Source: Wagnerdoeblera sp046292685 (GTDB lineage: Bacteria; Pseudomonadota; Alphaproteobacteria; Rhodobacterales; Rhodobacteraceae). From it: DNA of 64,000 bases. The notes beneath the pieces were generated by a model, which did not search any database, was not told where the DNA came from, and saw only the letters and a list, made by a program, of their open reading frames with translations. Position numbers and translations under genes: made by a program. Positions 27,937 through 37,612 of the stretch are shown here, piece after piece. The DNA lies in NCBI RefSeq assembly GCF_046292685.1, contig NZ_JBKBQM010000013.1, positions 1-64,000 on the forward strand. Reading direction: 5' to 3'. Numbering within the stretch: position 1 is the stretch's first letter; the number at the start of each line of letters is the position of its first letter.

Positions 27937-28302
27937 ATGGTCCGCGCCTTCGGCCCGTTCCTGTCTGCCACGCTGGCCGCCCTGGCCGGGGTCTGGGCGT
28001 TCTGGGCGCTGGTCGGGGGCGCGACCTTTGCCGTGGGGCCGACGCGGTTGCCGATGATCTATGCGATGGCGCCGCTGCTGGCGCTGGCCTTGTTTCAGCT
28101 GGTGTTTTCCGGCCTGACGGGGCGCTGGCGCGGCTGGCGGTTCTGGGCGGTGGCAGGGCCGGTCGCCGCAAGCCTGTGGACGCTGGGGGTGGCCGTGGCG
28201 CTGACCGGCCACGCCGCCCCTGCGGTTGCCTTGGCAGGGGCAACCGCCGCAACGCTGGCCTTCGGGCTGTTCGCACTGGCCGCAACAGGGGGCAGGCGAT
28301 GA
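27937..28302 (+). CDS. Small integral membrane protein, 121 aa
   Basis: Four hydrophobic segments fill nearly the whole protein, from LSATLAALAGVWAFWALVGG to the C-terminal alanine/leucine-rich span ending TGGRR. No charged or polar motif that would suggest catalysis is visible and I do not recognise the family. It lies 3 bases after pccA and ends 2 bases before the convergent gene. Co-expression with pccA is likely, but a role in propionate use is not shown. Confidence 0.65.
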   Translation: MVRAFGPFLSATLAALAGVWAFWALVGGATFAVGPTRLPMIYAMAPLLALALFQLVFSGLTGRWRGWRFWAVAGPVAASLWTLGVAVALTGHAAPAVALAGATAATLAFGLFALAATGGRR

Positions 28303-28303
28303 T

Positions 28304-28744
28304 TTACTGCACGCGCCCCGGGTTGCGTTCGAGGATTTCCTGCCGGCGGCTGGGCAGCTTGTCGATGGCGGCCACGATCTCGCGCACGTCCCAGGGCAGC
28401 GGCTTGCGCGTCACGGGTTTCAGATCCTTGTCGAGGATCACCAGCGAAAACCCGCGCGGGCGCAGTTTCTGGCGCCATTCGCTGCGCGCGGCAGGGTCGG
28501 TGTCGGTCACGACGACGACATCCCTTTCGGCGAGGGCCGCCGGGTCGCGGGCCAGCAATTCCAGCTGGCGGTGGAAGTTCGGGTCGGCGGCGCTGTCGGC
28601 AAACACCACAACAGGGCGCGCGACATACAGCTGCGCGTCAAAGCCGATCTCGGCCGCGGCCACCGGCGCCAGCACCGGCGGTGCATCGGCGGCCTGGGCC
28701 GCAAGCGGCAACAAGGCCGCGAACAGAACATGAAGCGGTTTCAT
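28304..28744 (-). CDS. Exported DUF4174 domain protein
   Basis: A 146-aa protein with an N-terminal signal peptide (MKPLHVLFAALLPLAAQA, cleaved before ADAPP). The mature part has the DUF4174 pattern: RPVVVFADSAADPNFHRQLELL and the later GFSLVILDKDLKPVTRK, a thioredoxin-like fold without redox cysteines. Function is unknown. It is encoded opposite the pcc/mcm genes, between the membrane protein gene and mcm. Confidence 0.8.
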   Translation of the reverse strand: MKPLHVLFAALLPLAAQAADAPPVLAPVAAAEIGFDAQLYVARPVVVFADSAADPNFHRQLELLARDPAALAERDVVVVTDTDPAARSEWRQKLRPRGFSLVILDKDLKPVTRKPLPWDVREIVAAIDKLPSRRQEILERNPGRVQ

Positions 28745-28833
28745 GGCGCCTCCCTTTGCACCCTACATAGGGCGGGCGGCGCGGAAACCCAAGGCAAACC
28801 GGGGACTTCCCCGACGACAAAAGGAGAAGGCCG

Positions 28834-30963
<2,130 letters not shown>

Positions 30964-30970
30964 TACCCCC

Positions 30971-31024
30971 CCCGCGCCCGGCCCCGGGGTGCCGCGGCAG
31001 CCGCGCCCCGGGGCCGGGCGCGGG
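30971..31024. repeat. Perfect 19-bp GC-only inverted repeat after mcm
   Basis: The arm at 30971-30989 is the exact reverse complement of 31006-31024. The 16-base loop contains a second palindrome, TGCCGCGGCA (30990-30999). The arm is made only of G and C. No T-tract follows, so it may work as a Rho-dependent stop, an mRNA 3'-end stabiliser, or a cruciform site. Confidence 0.85.
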
Positions 31025-31095
31025 TCACAAGACGCTAAGTGCAATGGACCGGCAGAGGCACACTTCAGGCGGGAAACCTTTTGCAAGGTGTCACC

Positions 31096-31457
31096 GTGCG
31101 GCTGTTGCGAAGCCTTCTGCTGCGGATGTTGTCCGGTCTGCCGGCCGCCACCGATGCCATCTGCCGCCCGGAACACGGCCGCCGATCGACCCTTTGCCGA
31201 TGCCGACCATCGACCCGGTGCACAGGTTTTCCTGCACGAACGCGGCCCGCATCGTGGTGACGCTGCGGGCGGCCACGCAGGATGCGCAGGTGGTCAACAA
31301 GGCCGGGCGCATCCTTTACCTCGGCAAGCGCGCAGGGGGCCCGCCGATCAACTATACCTCGCCGGCCTTCGGCGGGATGAGCCTGCAAGGCTCGCCCCGG
31401 CAGGTCAGCTGGCAAGAGCCCGGTCGCCAGGCCACCACCTGCGTCGAGATGCCCTGA
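31096..31457 (+). pseudogene. MliC-like lysozyme-inhibitor domain with out-of-frame signal peptide
   Basis: The last 76 residues of the frame ending at 31457 (VHRFSCTNAARIVVTLR onward, with Cys in FSCTN and again in TTCVE) look like the beta-barrel of MliC, the periplasmic inhibitor of C-type lysozyme. In frame, only a short protein from ATG 31200 with no signal peptide can be made. A plausible exported N-terminus (GTG 31096, VRLLRSLLLRMLSGLPAA) lies just upstream in another frame. A one-base loss between about 31150 and 31199 would explain this. Alternatively the ATG 31200 product of 85 aa is real and cytosolic. Confidence 0.45.
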
Positions 31458-31568
31458 CGACGACGCCTGCATCTGCGCCCGCAAGCCTTGGGCAAGCGCG
31501 CACCGACCGCTTGCGGGCGCCCCGGCTTGCAGGCAGGCTGGCGCAGCGAATCCGGCAGGGGGGCGGCA

Positions 31569-32297
31569 ATGGCATTGAGCCTGGAGATGATGGGAGAATG
31601 GCCGGTCTATGGCCCGGCAGATGGCACCGGCCTGCCCGGCGTGGTGATCCTGCACGGGTCCGAAGGGCCGATGGCCGGCTGGGCCCACCGCTTTGCCGCC
31701 ATCCTGGCCGCGCACGGCATGCTGGCCTTGCCCTACAGCTACGGCACCGGCGATTTCTGGGCAGCGGGGCGCATTGCGGGCGTGGACCTGCGCGGCGTGG
31801 TGGCGGCCGGCGCGCGCCTGGCCACGCATCCGCGGTGCCGCGGGGCAGGGTTGTTCGGCTGGTCGTTCGGGGGGGGCATGGCGCTGACGGTCGCGGCGCT
31901 GCAAGGGGCGGGCGGGCCCTTTCGCGCCGTGGCCAGCCATGCGGGCGCCGATTTCGTGACCGCAGCCTTCGACCCCGAGGATTTCCGCAAGGGACACCGT
32001 CTGCGCGACCCGGCCCCCGATGCCCCGCGCGCCTTTCTGTGGCCGGGCGAGGAGGCGGCGCTGACCCCGGGCGCCCCCTTGCCGCTGGATCGTCTGACCG
32101 TGCCGGTGTTCCTGTCGGTCGGCGATGCCGACCCGATCTGGCCGCATCAGCAGACGCTGAACGTGGCCGCGGCCTTGCGCGCCCAAGGCACGCCGGTAGA
32201 CCTGCTGGTCGCCGCCGGTCAGGGCCACGGCTACGACTTCGACCGCGAGCCCGAGCTTTGGGCGCGGCTGCTGGCATTTTTCGGGGGCCACCTGTGA
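31569..32297 (+). CDS. Alpha/beta hydrolase, dienelactone hydrolase family
   Basis: A 242-aa alpha/beta hydrolase. The nucleophile elbow is GWSFGGG with Ser99; Asp is in SVGDADPIW and His in GQGHGYDF, completing the catalytic triad. The layout matches dienelactone hydrolase-like proteins, although the classical nucleophile there is Cys. It lacks a signal peptide and should be cytosolic. It overlaps the VOC gene by 4 bases and heads a run of overlapping small genes (31569-35122). Confidence 0.85.
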   Translation: MALSLEMMGEWPVYGPADGTGLPGVVILHGSEGPMAGWAHRFAAILAAHGMLALPYSYGTGDFWAAGRIAGVDLRGVVAAGARLATHPRCRGAGLFGWSFGGGMALTVAALQGAGGPFRAVASHAGADFVTAAFDPEDFRKGHRLRDPAPDAPRAFLWPGEEAALTPGAPLPLDRLTVPVFLSVGDADPIWPHQQTLNVAAALRAQGTPVDLLVAAGQGHGYDFDREPELWARLLAFFGGHL

Positions 32298-32911
32298 GCC
32301 TGCTGCGGCTCGACCACCTGGCGGTGGCCTGCGGCACCCTGGCCGAAGGCGTCGCGGCGGTCGAACAGGCGCTGGGGGTTCCGCTGGCCCCGGGCGGGCA
32401 GCATGCCGCCTTCGGCACGCACAACCGGCTGCTGTCGCTGGGGCCGGCGGAATACCTTGAAGTCATAGCCATCGACCCGGGCGCCCCGGCTCCGGGCCGG
32501 CCGCGCTGGTTCGACCTCGACCGCTTTGCGGGGCCGCCCCGGCTGACCAACTGGGTTGCCGCCTGCGACGATATCGCCGCGGCGCTGGCCGTCTGCCCGC
32601 CGGGCACAGGCGCGCCGATGGCGCTGGCACGCGGCGATTTGCGCTGGACGATGGCAGTGCCGGCCGATGGCCTGTTGCCGTTCGACGGCCTGTTTCCTGC
32701 GCCGATCCAGTGGCACGGCAGCGCCCACCCTGCCCCGCGCCTGCCCGACCGCGGCATCCGGCTGACCGGCCTGCACCTGACCCACCCCGAAGCCGAGGCG
32801 CTGGCCGCGGCCCTGGCACCGCTGCTGCGCGACCCGCGCCTGAGCTTTGCCACCGGCGCGCCGATGCTGCGCGCCACCCTTTCGACCCCCAAAGGCGAGG
32901 TGTGCCTGTGA
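32294..32911 (+). CDS. VOC-superfamily protein with Glyoxalase-like domain
   Basis: A 205-aa protein that starts at GTG 32294 (GTGA overlap) with LLRLDHLAVACGTLAEGVAAVEQALG, the classical first beta-alpha unit of the vicinal oxygen chelate fold. A histidine and glutamate at metal-ligand-like positions (LDHLAV, AEYLEVIAID) fit a glyoxalase/dioxygenase-type metal site, seen in the Glyoxalase_3 family. The substrate is unknown. Both its start and its stop overlap neighbours, which points to one operon. Confidence 0.8.
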   Translation: MSLLRLDHLAVACGTLAEGVAAVEQALGVPLAPGGQHAAFGTHNRLLSLGPAEYLEVIAIDPGAPAPGRPRWFDLDRFAGPPRLTNWVAACDDIAAALAVCPPGTGAPMALARGDLRWTMAVPADGLLPFDGLFPAPIQWHGSAHPAPRLPDRGIRLTGLHLTHPEAEALAAALAPLLRDPRLSFATGAPMLRATLSTPKGEVCL

Positions 32912-33396
32912 TCCGCCCGGCCCGCCCCGATGACGCGGCGCAAATCGTCGCGTTCTGGAACCCGCTGATCCGGGAAACGATGGTCACCTTCAACCCGCAG
33001 GAAAAGACGGCGGCCGAGGTGGCCGACAGCATCGCCGCCAAGGCCGCTGCCGACCACGGCTTTCTCGTTGCCGAGGTGGATGGCGCGATCCTGGGCTTTG
33101 CCAGTTACGGGCAATTCCGGGCCGGCGCAGGATACATCCGGGCGATGGAGCATACCATCATCCTGGCGCCCGCCGCCCGCGGACGCGGCATCGGCCGGGC
33201 GCTGATGGCCGGGATCGAGGATCATGCCCGCACCCGCGGGGTTCACAGCATGATTGCCGGCGTATCGGGCGGCAACCCGGAAGGCCGCAGGTTTCATGCC
33301 GCGATCGGCTATGCCGAAGTGGCGGTGGTGCCGCAGGTGGGCTGGAAGTTCGGCCGCTACTGGGATCTGGTGCTGATGCAGAAACTTCTGTCCTGA
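32908..33396 (+). CDS. GNAT acetyltransferase, phosphinothricin-acetyltransferase-like
   Basis: A 162-aa acetyltransferase. It begins IRPARPDDAAQIVAFWNPLI and shows EHTIILAPAARGRGIGRALM, the acetyl-CoA binding segment, then MIAGVSGGNPEGRRFH and GWKFGRYWDLVLMQ at the C-terminus. These are features of the Pat/Bar-like branch, which acetylates amino acid analogues. The GTG start (32908) overlaps the stop of the VOC gene. A real role in herbicide-like resistance is unlikely to be its native function. Confidence 0.87.
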   Translation: MIRPARPDDAAQIVAFWNPLIRETMVTFNPQEKTAAEVADSIAAKAAADHGFLVAEVDGAILGFASYGQFRAGAGYIRAMEHTIILAPAARGRGIGRALMAGIEDHARTRGVHSMIAGVSGGNPEGRRFHAAIGYAEVAVVPQVGWKFGRYWDLVLMQKLLS

Positions 33397-33428
33397 CAGC
33401 GCCTTTGCGCCTCGTTATGGTGGGCCCC

Positions 33429-34112
33429 ATGTCGATCTGGACCCGCATTGCCGACGCGCTGGCCGCCCTTGCCAAAGGCGAAGGGCTGGCTGCCGTGTTC
33501 GACCGCCTGCGCACGCCGCCGGAACGCTCGGTCGCCTTTACCATCGCCATCATCGCGCTGGGGGCAAAGATGGCCAAGGCGGATGGCGAGGTGACGCGCG
33601 CCGAAGTCGCCGCCTTTCGCCAGGTCTTTGCCATCCCGCCGGAGGAGGAAGGCAACGCCGCCCGCGTGTTCAACCTTGCCCGTCAGGACGTGGCGGGGTT
33701 CGAAACCTATGCCCGCAAGATTGCCGCCATGTTCCGCGACGACCGCGAGACCCTGATGGACATCATGGAAGGGCTGTTCCACATCGCGCTGGCCGACGGC
33801 GAATATCATGCCAAGGAAGACGCCTTTCTGCGCGAGGTTGCCGGCATATTCGGCCTGCGCGAATGCTGTTTTCGCGGCCTGCGCGAACGCTATGCCCCCG
33901 ACCAGCCGCACGACCCCTACGACGTGCTGGACGTGGCGCCGACCGCCTCGCTGGACGAGGTGCGCGCCGCCTGGAAACGCGCGGTGCGCGAAAGCCACCC
34001 CGACCGGATGCAGGCCCGCGGCGTGCCGCCCGAGGCCGTCCGGCTGGCCGAACGCCGCCTGATCGCGGTGAATGCGGCGTGGGAGGAAATCAGCCGCGCC
34101 CGGGCCGCCTGA
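33429..34112 (+). CDS. TerB-like domain with C-terminal J domain (DjlA-like)
   Basis: A 227-aa protein made of an N-terminal TerB/DjlA helical domain (LGAKMAKADGEVTRAEVAAFRQVF and later HIALADGEYHAKEDAFLREVAGIFG) and a C-terminal J domain (DPYDVLDVAPTASLDEVRAAWKRAV, with the HPD motif in ESHPDRM). J domains activate DnaK-type Hsp70 ATPases. There is no membrane segment, in contrast to E. coli DjlA. The order is the same as in other alphaproteobacterial DjlA-like proteins. The stop overlaps the next gene by one base. Confidence 0.9.
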   Translation: MSIWTRIADALAALAKGEGLAAVFDRLRTPPERSVAFTIAIIALGAKMAKADGEVTRAEVAAFRQVFAIPPEEEGNAARVFNLARQDVAGFETYARKIAAMFRDDRETLMDIMEGLFHIALADGEYHAKEDAFLREVAGIFGLRECCFRGLRERYAPDQPHDPYDVLDVAPTASLDEVRAAWKRAVRESHPDRMQARGVPPEAVRLAERRLIAVNAAWEEISRARAA

Positions 34113-35122
34113 TGCGGCTGGCCACCTGGAACGTCGAATGGTTCACCGCCCTGTTCGACGACGACAACCGCCCGATTGAGGATGACACGCCCTCGGCGCG
34201 TTACAACGTCAGCAAGCGCGCGCAACTGCTGGGCATCGGGCGCGTGCTGGCCGCGCTGGACGCCGATGCCGTGCTGATCGTCGAGGCGCCGGACGAAGGG
34301 CGCCGGCGCAGCACGGTCGAGGCGCTGGAAGGCTTCGCCGACGCCTGCGGCCTGCGCACCCGTCGCGCGACCATCGGCTTTGCCAGCCACACGGAACAGG
34401 AAATCGCCCTGCTTTACGACCCCGACGCAATGATGGTGCGGCACGATCCGCAAGGTAGCGCAAGCGTGCCCCGCTTCGATGGCACGATGGAGGTATCGCT
34501 GGGCAATGGCGCCGGCAGCGAACGGGCGCAGTTTTCCAAGCCGCCGCTGGAACTGGCCGTCACCCCGGCCACCGGCGCACCGTTCCGCCTGATCGGCGTG
34601 CACGCCAAGTCCAAGGCCCCGCATGGCGCCCGCAGCGCCGAACAGGTGCACCAGATCACGTTGGAAAACCGGCGAAAGCAGCTGGCGCAGTGCCAGTGGC
34701 TGCGGCTGAGGGTCGAGGATCATTTGCGCCGCGGCGACCGGCTGGTCGTGCTGGGCGACCTGAACGATGGCCCGGGGCTGGACAGTTTCGAAGGGCCCTT
34801 CGGCCGCTCCGGGGTCGAGGTGGTGATGGGGCTGGATGGCGACCCGGCGCTGCGGCTTTGCGACCCGCATGCCATCGCCGCCTTGCGCCACCCGCTCAGC
34901 GGCGGGCACAGCACGGCACGGTTCTATCACGCCGGAGAACGGCGGTTCTTTCCGGCCTTGCTGGATTACGTGCTGGTATCGCCCGATCTGGCGGCCCAGG
35001 GCCCCCGCTGGCGCATCTGGCACCCGTTCGACGACCCGGAATGCTGGTCCACGCCCGATCTGCGCCAGGCCTTGCTGGATGCGTCGGATCACTTCCCGGT
35101 GACGCTGGATTTCACGCCGTGA
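34112..35122 (+). CDS. Endonuclease/exonuclease/phosphatase-fold protein
   Basis: A 336-aa protein with the EEP fold. The order of motifs is ATWNVEWF (N-terminal Asn), VLIVEAPDE (metal Glu), GVHAKSKA, VLGDLNDGPG (catalytic Asp-Asn pair) and the C-terminal SDHFPVTLDF with the essential His. It has no signal peptide. Members act on nucleic acid or on phosphodiesters of lipids and inositol; the specific substrate cannot be read. Neighbouring genes suggest a housekeeping or stress role. Confidence 0.87.
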   Translation: MRLATWNVEWFTALFDDDNRPIEDDTPSARYNVSKRAQLLGIGRVLAALDADAVLIVEAPDEGRRRSTVEALEGFADACGLRTRRATIGFASHTEQEIALLYDPDAMMVRHDPQGSASVPRFDGTMEVSLGNGAGSERAQFSKPPLELAVTPATGAPFRLIGVHAKSKAPHGARSAEQVHQITLENRRKQLAQCQWLRLRVEDHLRRGDRLVVLGDLNDGPGLDSFEGPFGRSGVEVVMGLDGDPALRLCDPHAIAALRHPLSGGHSTARFYHAGERRFFPALLDYVLVSPDLAAQGPRWRIWHPFDDPECWSTPDLRQALLDASDHFPVTLDFTP

Positions 35123-35166
35123 CAAGCCGCGTGACAGGCGCCCTGCCCCGGCGCTAAACTGGCACC

Positions 35167-35508
35167 ATGCGTGTCTTGACCCTTGTCTTGTGTCTGGCCC
35201 TTTCCGCCCCGGCCGCAGCGCAGCAGGCCGAACAGGCCGACCCGCCGTCGGACCTGAGCGAAGGGCTGGATCTGCTGGGCGAAGGCGCCCGATTGCTGTT
35301 TCGCGGCCTGATGGCAGAAATGGAACCGGCCTTGCAGGACATGGGCCAACAGCTGAAGGCGATGGAGCCGATGCTGCGGTCGCTGGCCGAAATGATCGGC
35401 GACATCCGCAACTACGACACGCCCGAAAAGCTGCCGAACGGCGATATCCTCATCCGCCGCAAGCCGGGCCCGCCGCCCGAGCCCCCCGAAGGCGAGGTCG
35501 AGCTTTAG
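35167..35508 (+). CDS. Small exported protein with helical core, 113 aa
   Basis: It has a signal peptide (MRVLTLVLCLALSAPAAAQ, cleavage near residue 19). The mature 94 residues hold a helix-forming stretch with methionine- and leucine-rich heptads (LFRGLMAEMEPALQDMGQQ and onward) and a proline-rich C-terminus. Similar Rhodobacterales proteins are sometimes labelled AAA+ ATPase, which nothing in this sequence supports: it has no P-loop. Its TAG stop overlaps the stop of the convergent transglycosylase gene. Confidence 0.75.
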   Translation: MRVLTLVLCLALSAPAAAQQAEQADPPSDLSEGLDLLGEGARLLFRGLMAEMEPALQDMGQQLKAMEPMLRSLAEMIGDIRNYDTPEKLPNGDILIRRKPGPPPEPPEGEVEL

Positions 35509-36386
35509 CCGCCGGCAGCGATCACCTTGAACACGCAAGGGTCGCTGACCAGTTCCGGCGGGGTCTGGCACAGCCCTTGCGCCACCTGCCAGGCCGCCAG
35601 CACCTTGGGCACATAGGCGCGCGTTTCGGCATAGGGCGGAACGCCGCCGTTCTTTCTGACCGCGCCTTCGCCGGCGTTGTAGGCGGCCAGAACCATGACC
35701 GGGTCGCCGTCGAATTCCTTCATCAGCCAATCGAGATAGGCGATGCCGCCTTTCAGGTTATGCACCGGATCCTTGCTGTCGGTCACGCCAAACCGCGCGG
35801 CTGTGGCCGGGATCAGCTGCATCAGCCCGACGGCCCCGGCGCTGGATACCGCATCGGCCCGCCCGCCGCTTTCGATGCCCATCACCGCCAGAACCAGGGC
35901 GGGCGAAACGCGGGTGCCGATGGTGGCCTTCAGGATCTCGGTGCCGAAACGGCTCGCCATGTCCTGCATCGTCTGCATGCGGGGCGACGGCACCCGGGCG
36001 CCCTCGGGGCCCTTGCTCAGCATCTCCAGCGCCTTGCCGAACCGGCCGGACACCGGCCCCAGACCGGGCGAAACCTCGGCCCAGTACCAGTCGAACAGGC
36101 TTGCGGTCTGGGCAGGGGGCGGCCCTGCGGGGGCGCCGGGCGCAGCCGGTGCCTCGGGCATGGGCCGTGCGGCGGGAATGGCCAGGAGCCGTGCCTGTTC
36201 CGCCGGGTCGATCTGCACGATGGTCGGCCGTTCGCCGCGTGCCGGTGCCTTGACGCGCTTGAAGCTGAAATCGTTGGCCGGCGCCTCGGCGGCCGCCGGG
36301 GTGGCCAGCAGGCCGGCAGCAAGCGCCAGCGCCGCGCCCAACGCACGGGCCGCGCCAGGCGCCCGGTTCGGTCGATGATCCTGCAT
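35505..36386 (-). CDS. Lytic transglycosylase, soluble SLT family
   Basis: A 293-aa periplasmic peptidoglycan lytic transglycosylase. A signal peptide ends near residue 33 (AGLLATPAAA), a linker rich in Pro/Ala follows, and the SLT domain covers about 155-265 with catalytic Glu172 in MGIESGGRAD, then GAVGLMQLIPATAARFG and AYNAGEGAV. It cleaves the glycan strand with formation of 1,6-anhydro-muropeptides. It is divergent from the pilin cluster; local opening of the wall for pilus passage is conceivable but only by proximity. Confidence 0.92.
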   Translation of the reverse strand: MQDHRPNRAPGAARALGAALALAAGLLATPAAAEAPANDFSFKRVKAPARGERPTIVQIDPAEQARLLAIPAARPMPEAPAAPGAPAGPPPAQTASLFDWYWAEVSPGLGPVSGRFGKALEMLSKGPEGARVPSPRMQTMQDMASRFGTEILKATIGTRVSPALVLAVMGIESGGRADAVSSAGAVGLMQLIPATAARFGVTDSKDPVHNLKGGIAYLDWLMKEFDGDPVMVLAAYNAGEGAVRKNGGVPPYAETRAYVPKVLAAWQVAQGLCQTPPELVSDPCVFKVIAAGG

Positions 36387-36735
36387 GTCTGCTCTGCCTT
36401 GTGATCCGGCTTTTGCGGCAGTTTGCCAGAAAACGCCGGCATTCCCAAGCAATGCGCGCGCCCGGGCCGAATTGGAGGCGAATCGCGGCAAAACTGCCGC
36501 GATGCGGTTGCAACACCAGGCAGGCGGAGAAAAAGTATTATTGATTTTCAGATACTTAAATCCGTTCCGACAATTCCTTAAAGAACTGAAAATACCCCGA
36601 CCCCGCCCAAGTGCTGCCACGATTCGGGGGCCATATATCCTCAAGTCAGGACGGAAGGCGGACCGGAACAGAGGCCGGGATGATGCGGACCGAAGCGGCG
36701 AAACGAACCGAGCAAACCCTATGGAGGGACACGAA
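36387..36735. promoter_or_regulatory. Divergent intergenic region with AT-rich palindromic island
   Basis: This 349-base gap separates the transglycosylase from the first pilin gene and holds no gene. It contains a 9-bp hairpin ATCGCGGCA-AAAC-TGCCGCGAT (36482-36503) and then an unusually AT-rich patch (about 36529-36593). In that patch AAGTAT (36533-36538) pairs with ATACTT (36552-36557), and ATTTTCAG (36544-36551) with CTGAAAAT (36586-36593). The pattern suggests a regulator or nucleoid-protein site controlling the pilin genes. Confidence 0.55.
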
Positions 36736-36930
36736 ATGAAACTCTTCTCGCTGATCAAGAAGTTCCGCAACGACGAATCCGGCGCCGTGACCGTGGACTG
36801 GGTCGTGCTGACCGCCGCCATCGTCGGCCTGGGCGTCGTCGTGATGAACGTCGTGGGCGGCTCGATCGAAACTGTCGCCGGCGAAATGGCGACCAAGATC
36901 GAATCCACCACCGTCGGCTACGGCAACTGA
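36736..36930 (+). CDS. Flp-type small pilin, copy 1
   Basis: A 64-aa class IVb pilin-like protein: basic leader with Gly16, then a hydrophobic segment (AVTVDWVVLTAAIVGLGVVV), as in Flp/Tad pilins. A prepilin peptidase would cut after Gly16. The usual Glu-Tyr at +5/+6 is replaced by Asp21-Trp22. The mature protein would have 48 residues. GGAGGG lies upstream of the ATG. The product is identical to that of the gene at 36998. The role is inferred from form and from adjacent cpaB. Confidence 0.85.
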   Translation: MKLFSLIKKFRNDESGAVTVDWVVLTAAIVGLGVVVMNVVGGSIETVAGEMATKIESTTVGYGN

Positions 36931-36997
36931 TCGCTGCCTGACAACCTGAACCCCGCGGCCTGACCATCAGCCCGCAGACCAAGCAAAGGACAAGACC

Positions 36998-37192
36998 ATG
37001 AAACTGTTTTCGCTGATCAAGAAGTTCCGCAACGACGAATCCGGCGCCGTGACCGTGGACTGGGTCGTGCTGACCGCCGCCATCGTCGGCCTGGGCGTCG
37101 TCGTGATGAACGTCGTGGGCGGCTCGATCGAAACTGTCGCCGGCGAAATGGCGACCAAGATCGAATCCACCACCGTCGGCTACGGCAACTGA
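36998..37192 (+). CDS. Flp-type small pilin, copy 2
   Basis: The 64-aa product is identical to that of copy 1. The two genes differ only by two synonymous bases in codons 3 and 4 (CTC/CTG and TTC/TTT); start-to-start distance is 262 bases. The sequences just outside the genes differ, so the identity stops within a few bases of the stop codon. This points to a recent duplication or to gene conversion. AAAGGAC lies before the ATG. A strong terminator follows at 37218. Confidence 0.85.
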   Translation: MKLFSLIKKFRNDESGAVTVDWVVLTAAIVGLGVVVMNVVGGSIETVAGEMATKIESTTVGYGN

Positions 37193-37217
37193 TCGGTCGC
37201 GCCAGCGCCGAACCGGC

Positions 37218-37245
37218 AAGGCCGCGCCCGCAAGGCGCGGCCTTT
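37218..37245 (+). terminator. Rho-independent terminator after pilin copy 2
   Basis: A perfect 11-bp stem (37218-37228 with 37234-37244) with a 5-base loop, followed by a short T run. It would separate the highly expressed pilin pair from the third pilin gene and cpaB, or give partial read-through. Confidence 0.75.
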
Positions 37246-37370
37246 GTCGTCGGCGCACAAGGACTTGCGGTGCCTTCAATCTTCCCCTGGACGACCCACG
37301 AAATGCCACAATCGCGGCGCAGGGTCAGACTGGGCGGGCATCAACCAAACCACACCAAGCGGAGTGCGGT

Positions 37371-37550
37371 ATGCGTGGAAAATGGAAGTCCTTTCTGTCG
37401 CGCGAAGACGGTGCCGTCACCGTCGATTTCGTGGTGCTGACCGCCGGCGTGATCGGTCTGGCCATGCTGTTCATCCTGCCGGTGCTGGCAGAGGCGGTGA
37501 ACTGGGGCCAGGCAATTGCCGACCTTGCCTCGCGCAATCTCGGCAACTGA
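37371..37550 (+). CDS. Divergent third Flp-type pilin, 59 aa
   Basis: A 59-aa protein that shares the leader logic: Gly14 followed by AVTVDFVVLTAGVIGLAMLF. The usual Glu-Tyr is Asp19-Phe20. The C-terminus differs from the other two and ends SRNLGN. It may be a minor pilin. It is too short for many gene finders. GGAGTGCGG lies just before the ATG at 37371. It ends 62 bases before cpaB, so the two are probably one unit. Confidence 0.8.
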   Translation: MRGKWKSFLSREDGAVTVDFVVLTAGVIGLAMLFILPVLAEAVNWGQAIADLASRNLGN

Positions 37551-37612
37551 GACGAGTGTAACGAATACGGCCGCGGCCATGGGGGCTGGTCGGCACCTGA
37601 AGGAAAACGCAG

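Noticed and set aside
31569..35122. Defence or toxin-antitoxin island
   Set aside because: The genes (hydrolase, VOC, GNAT, TerB-J, EEP) overlap like a resident operon, their GC content matches the surroundings, and no mobile element or tRNA junction borders them.
35167..35508. AAA+ ATPase
   Set aside because: The label circulates for similar proteins, but there is no P-loop and the protein is a small exported one.
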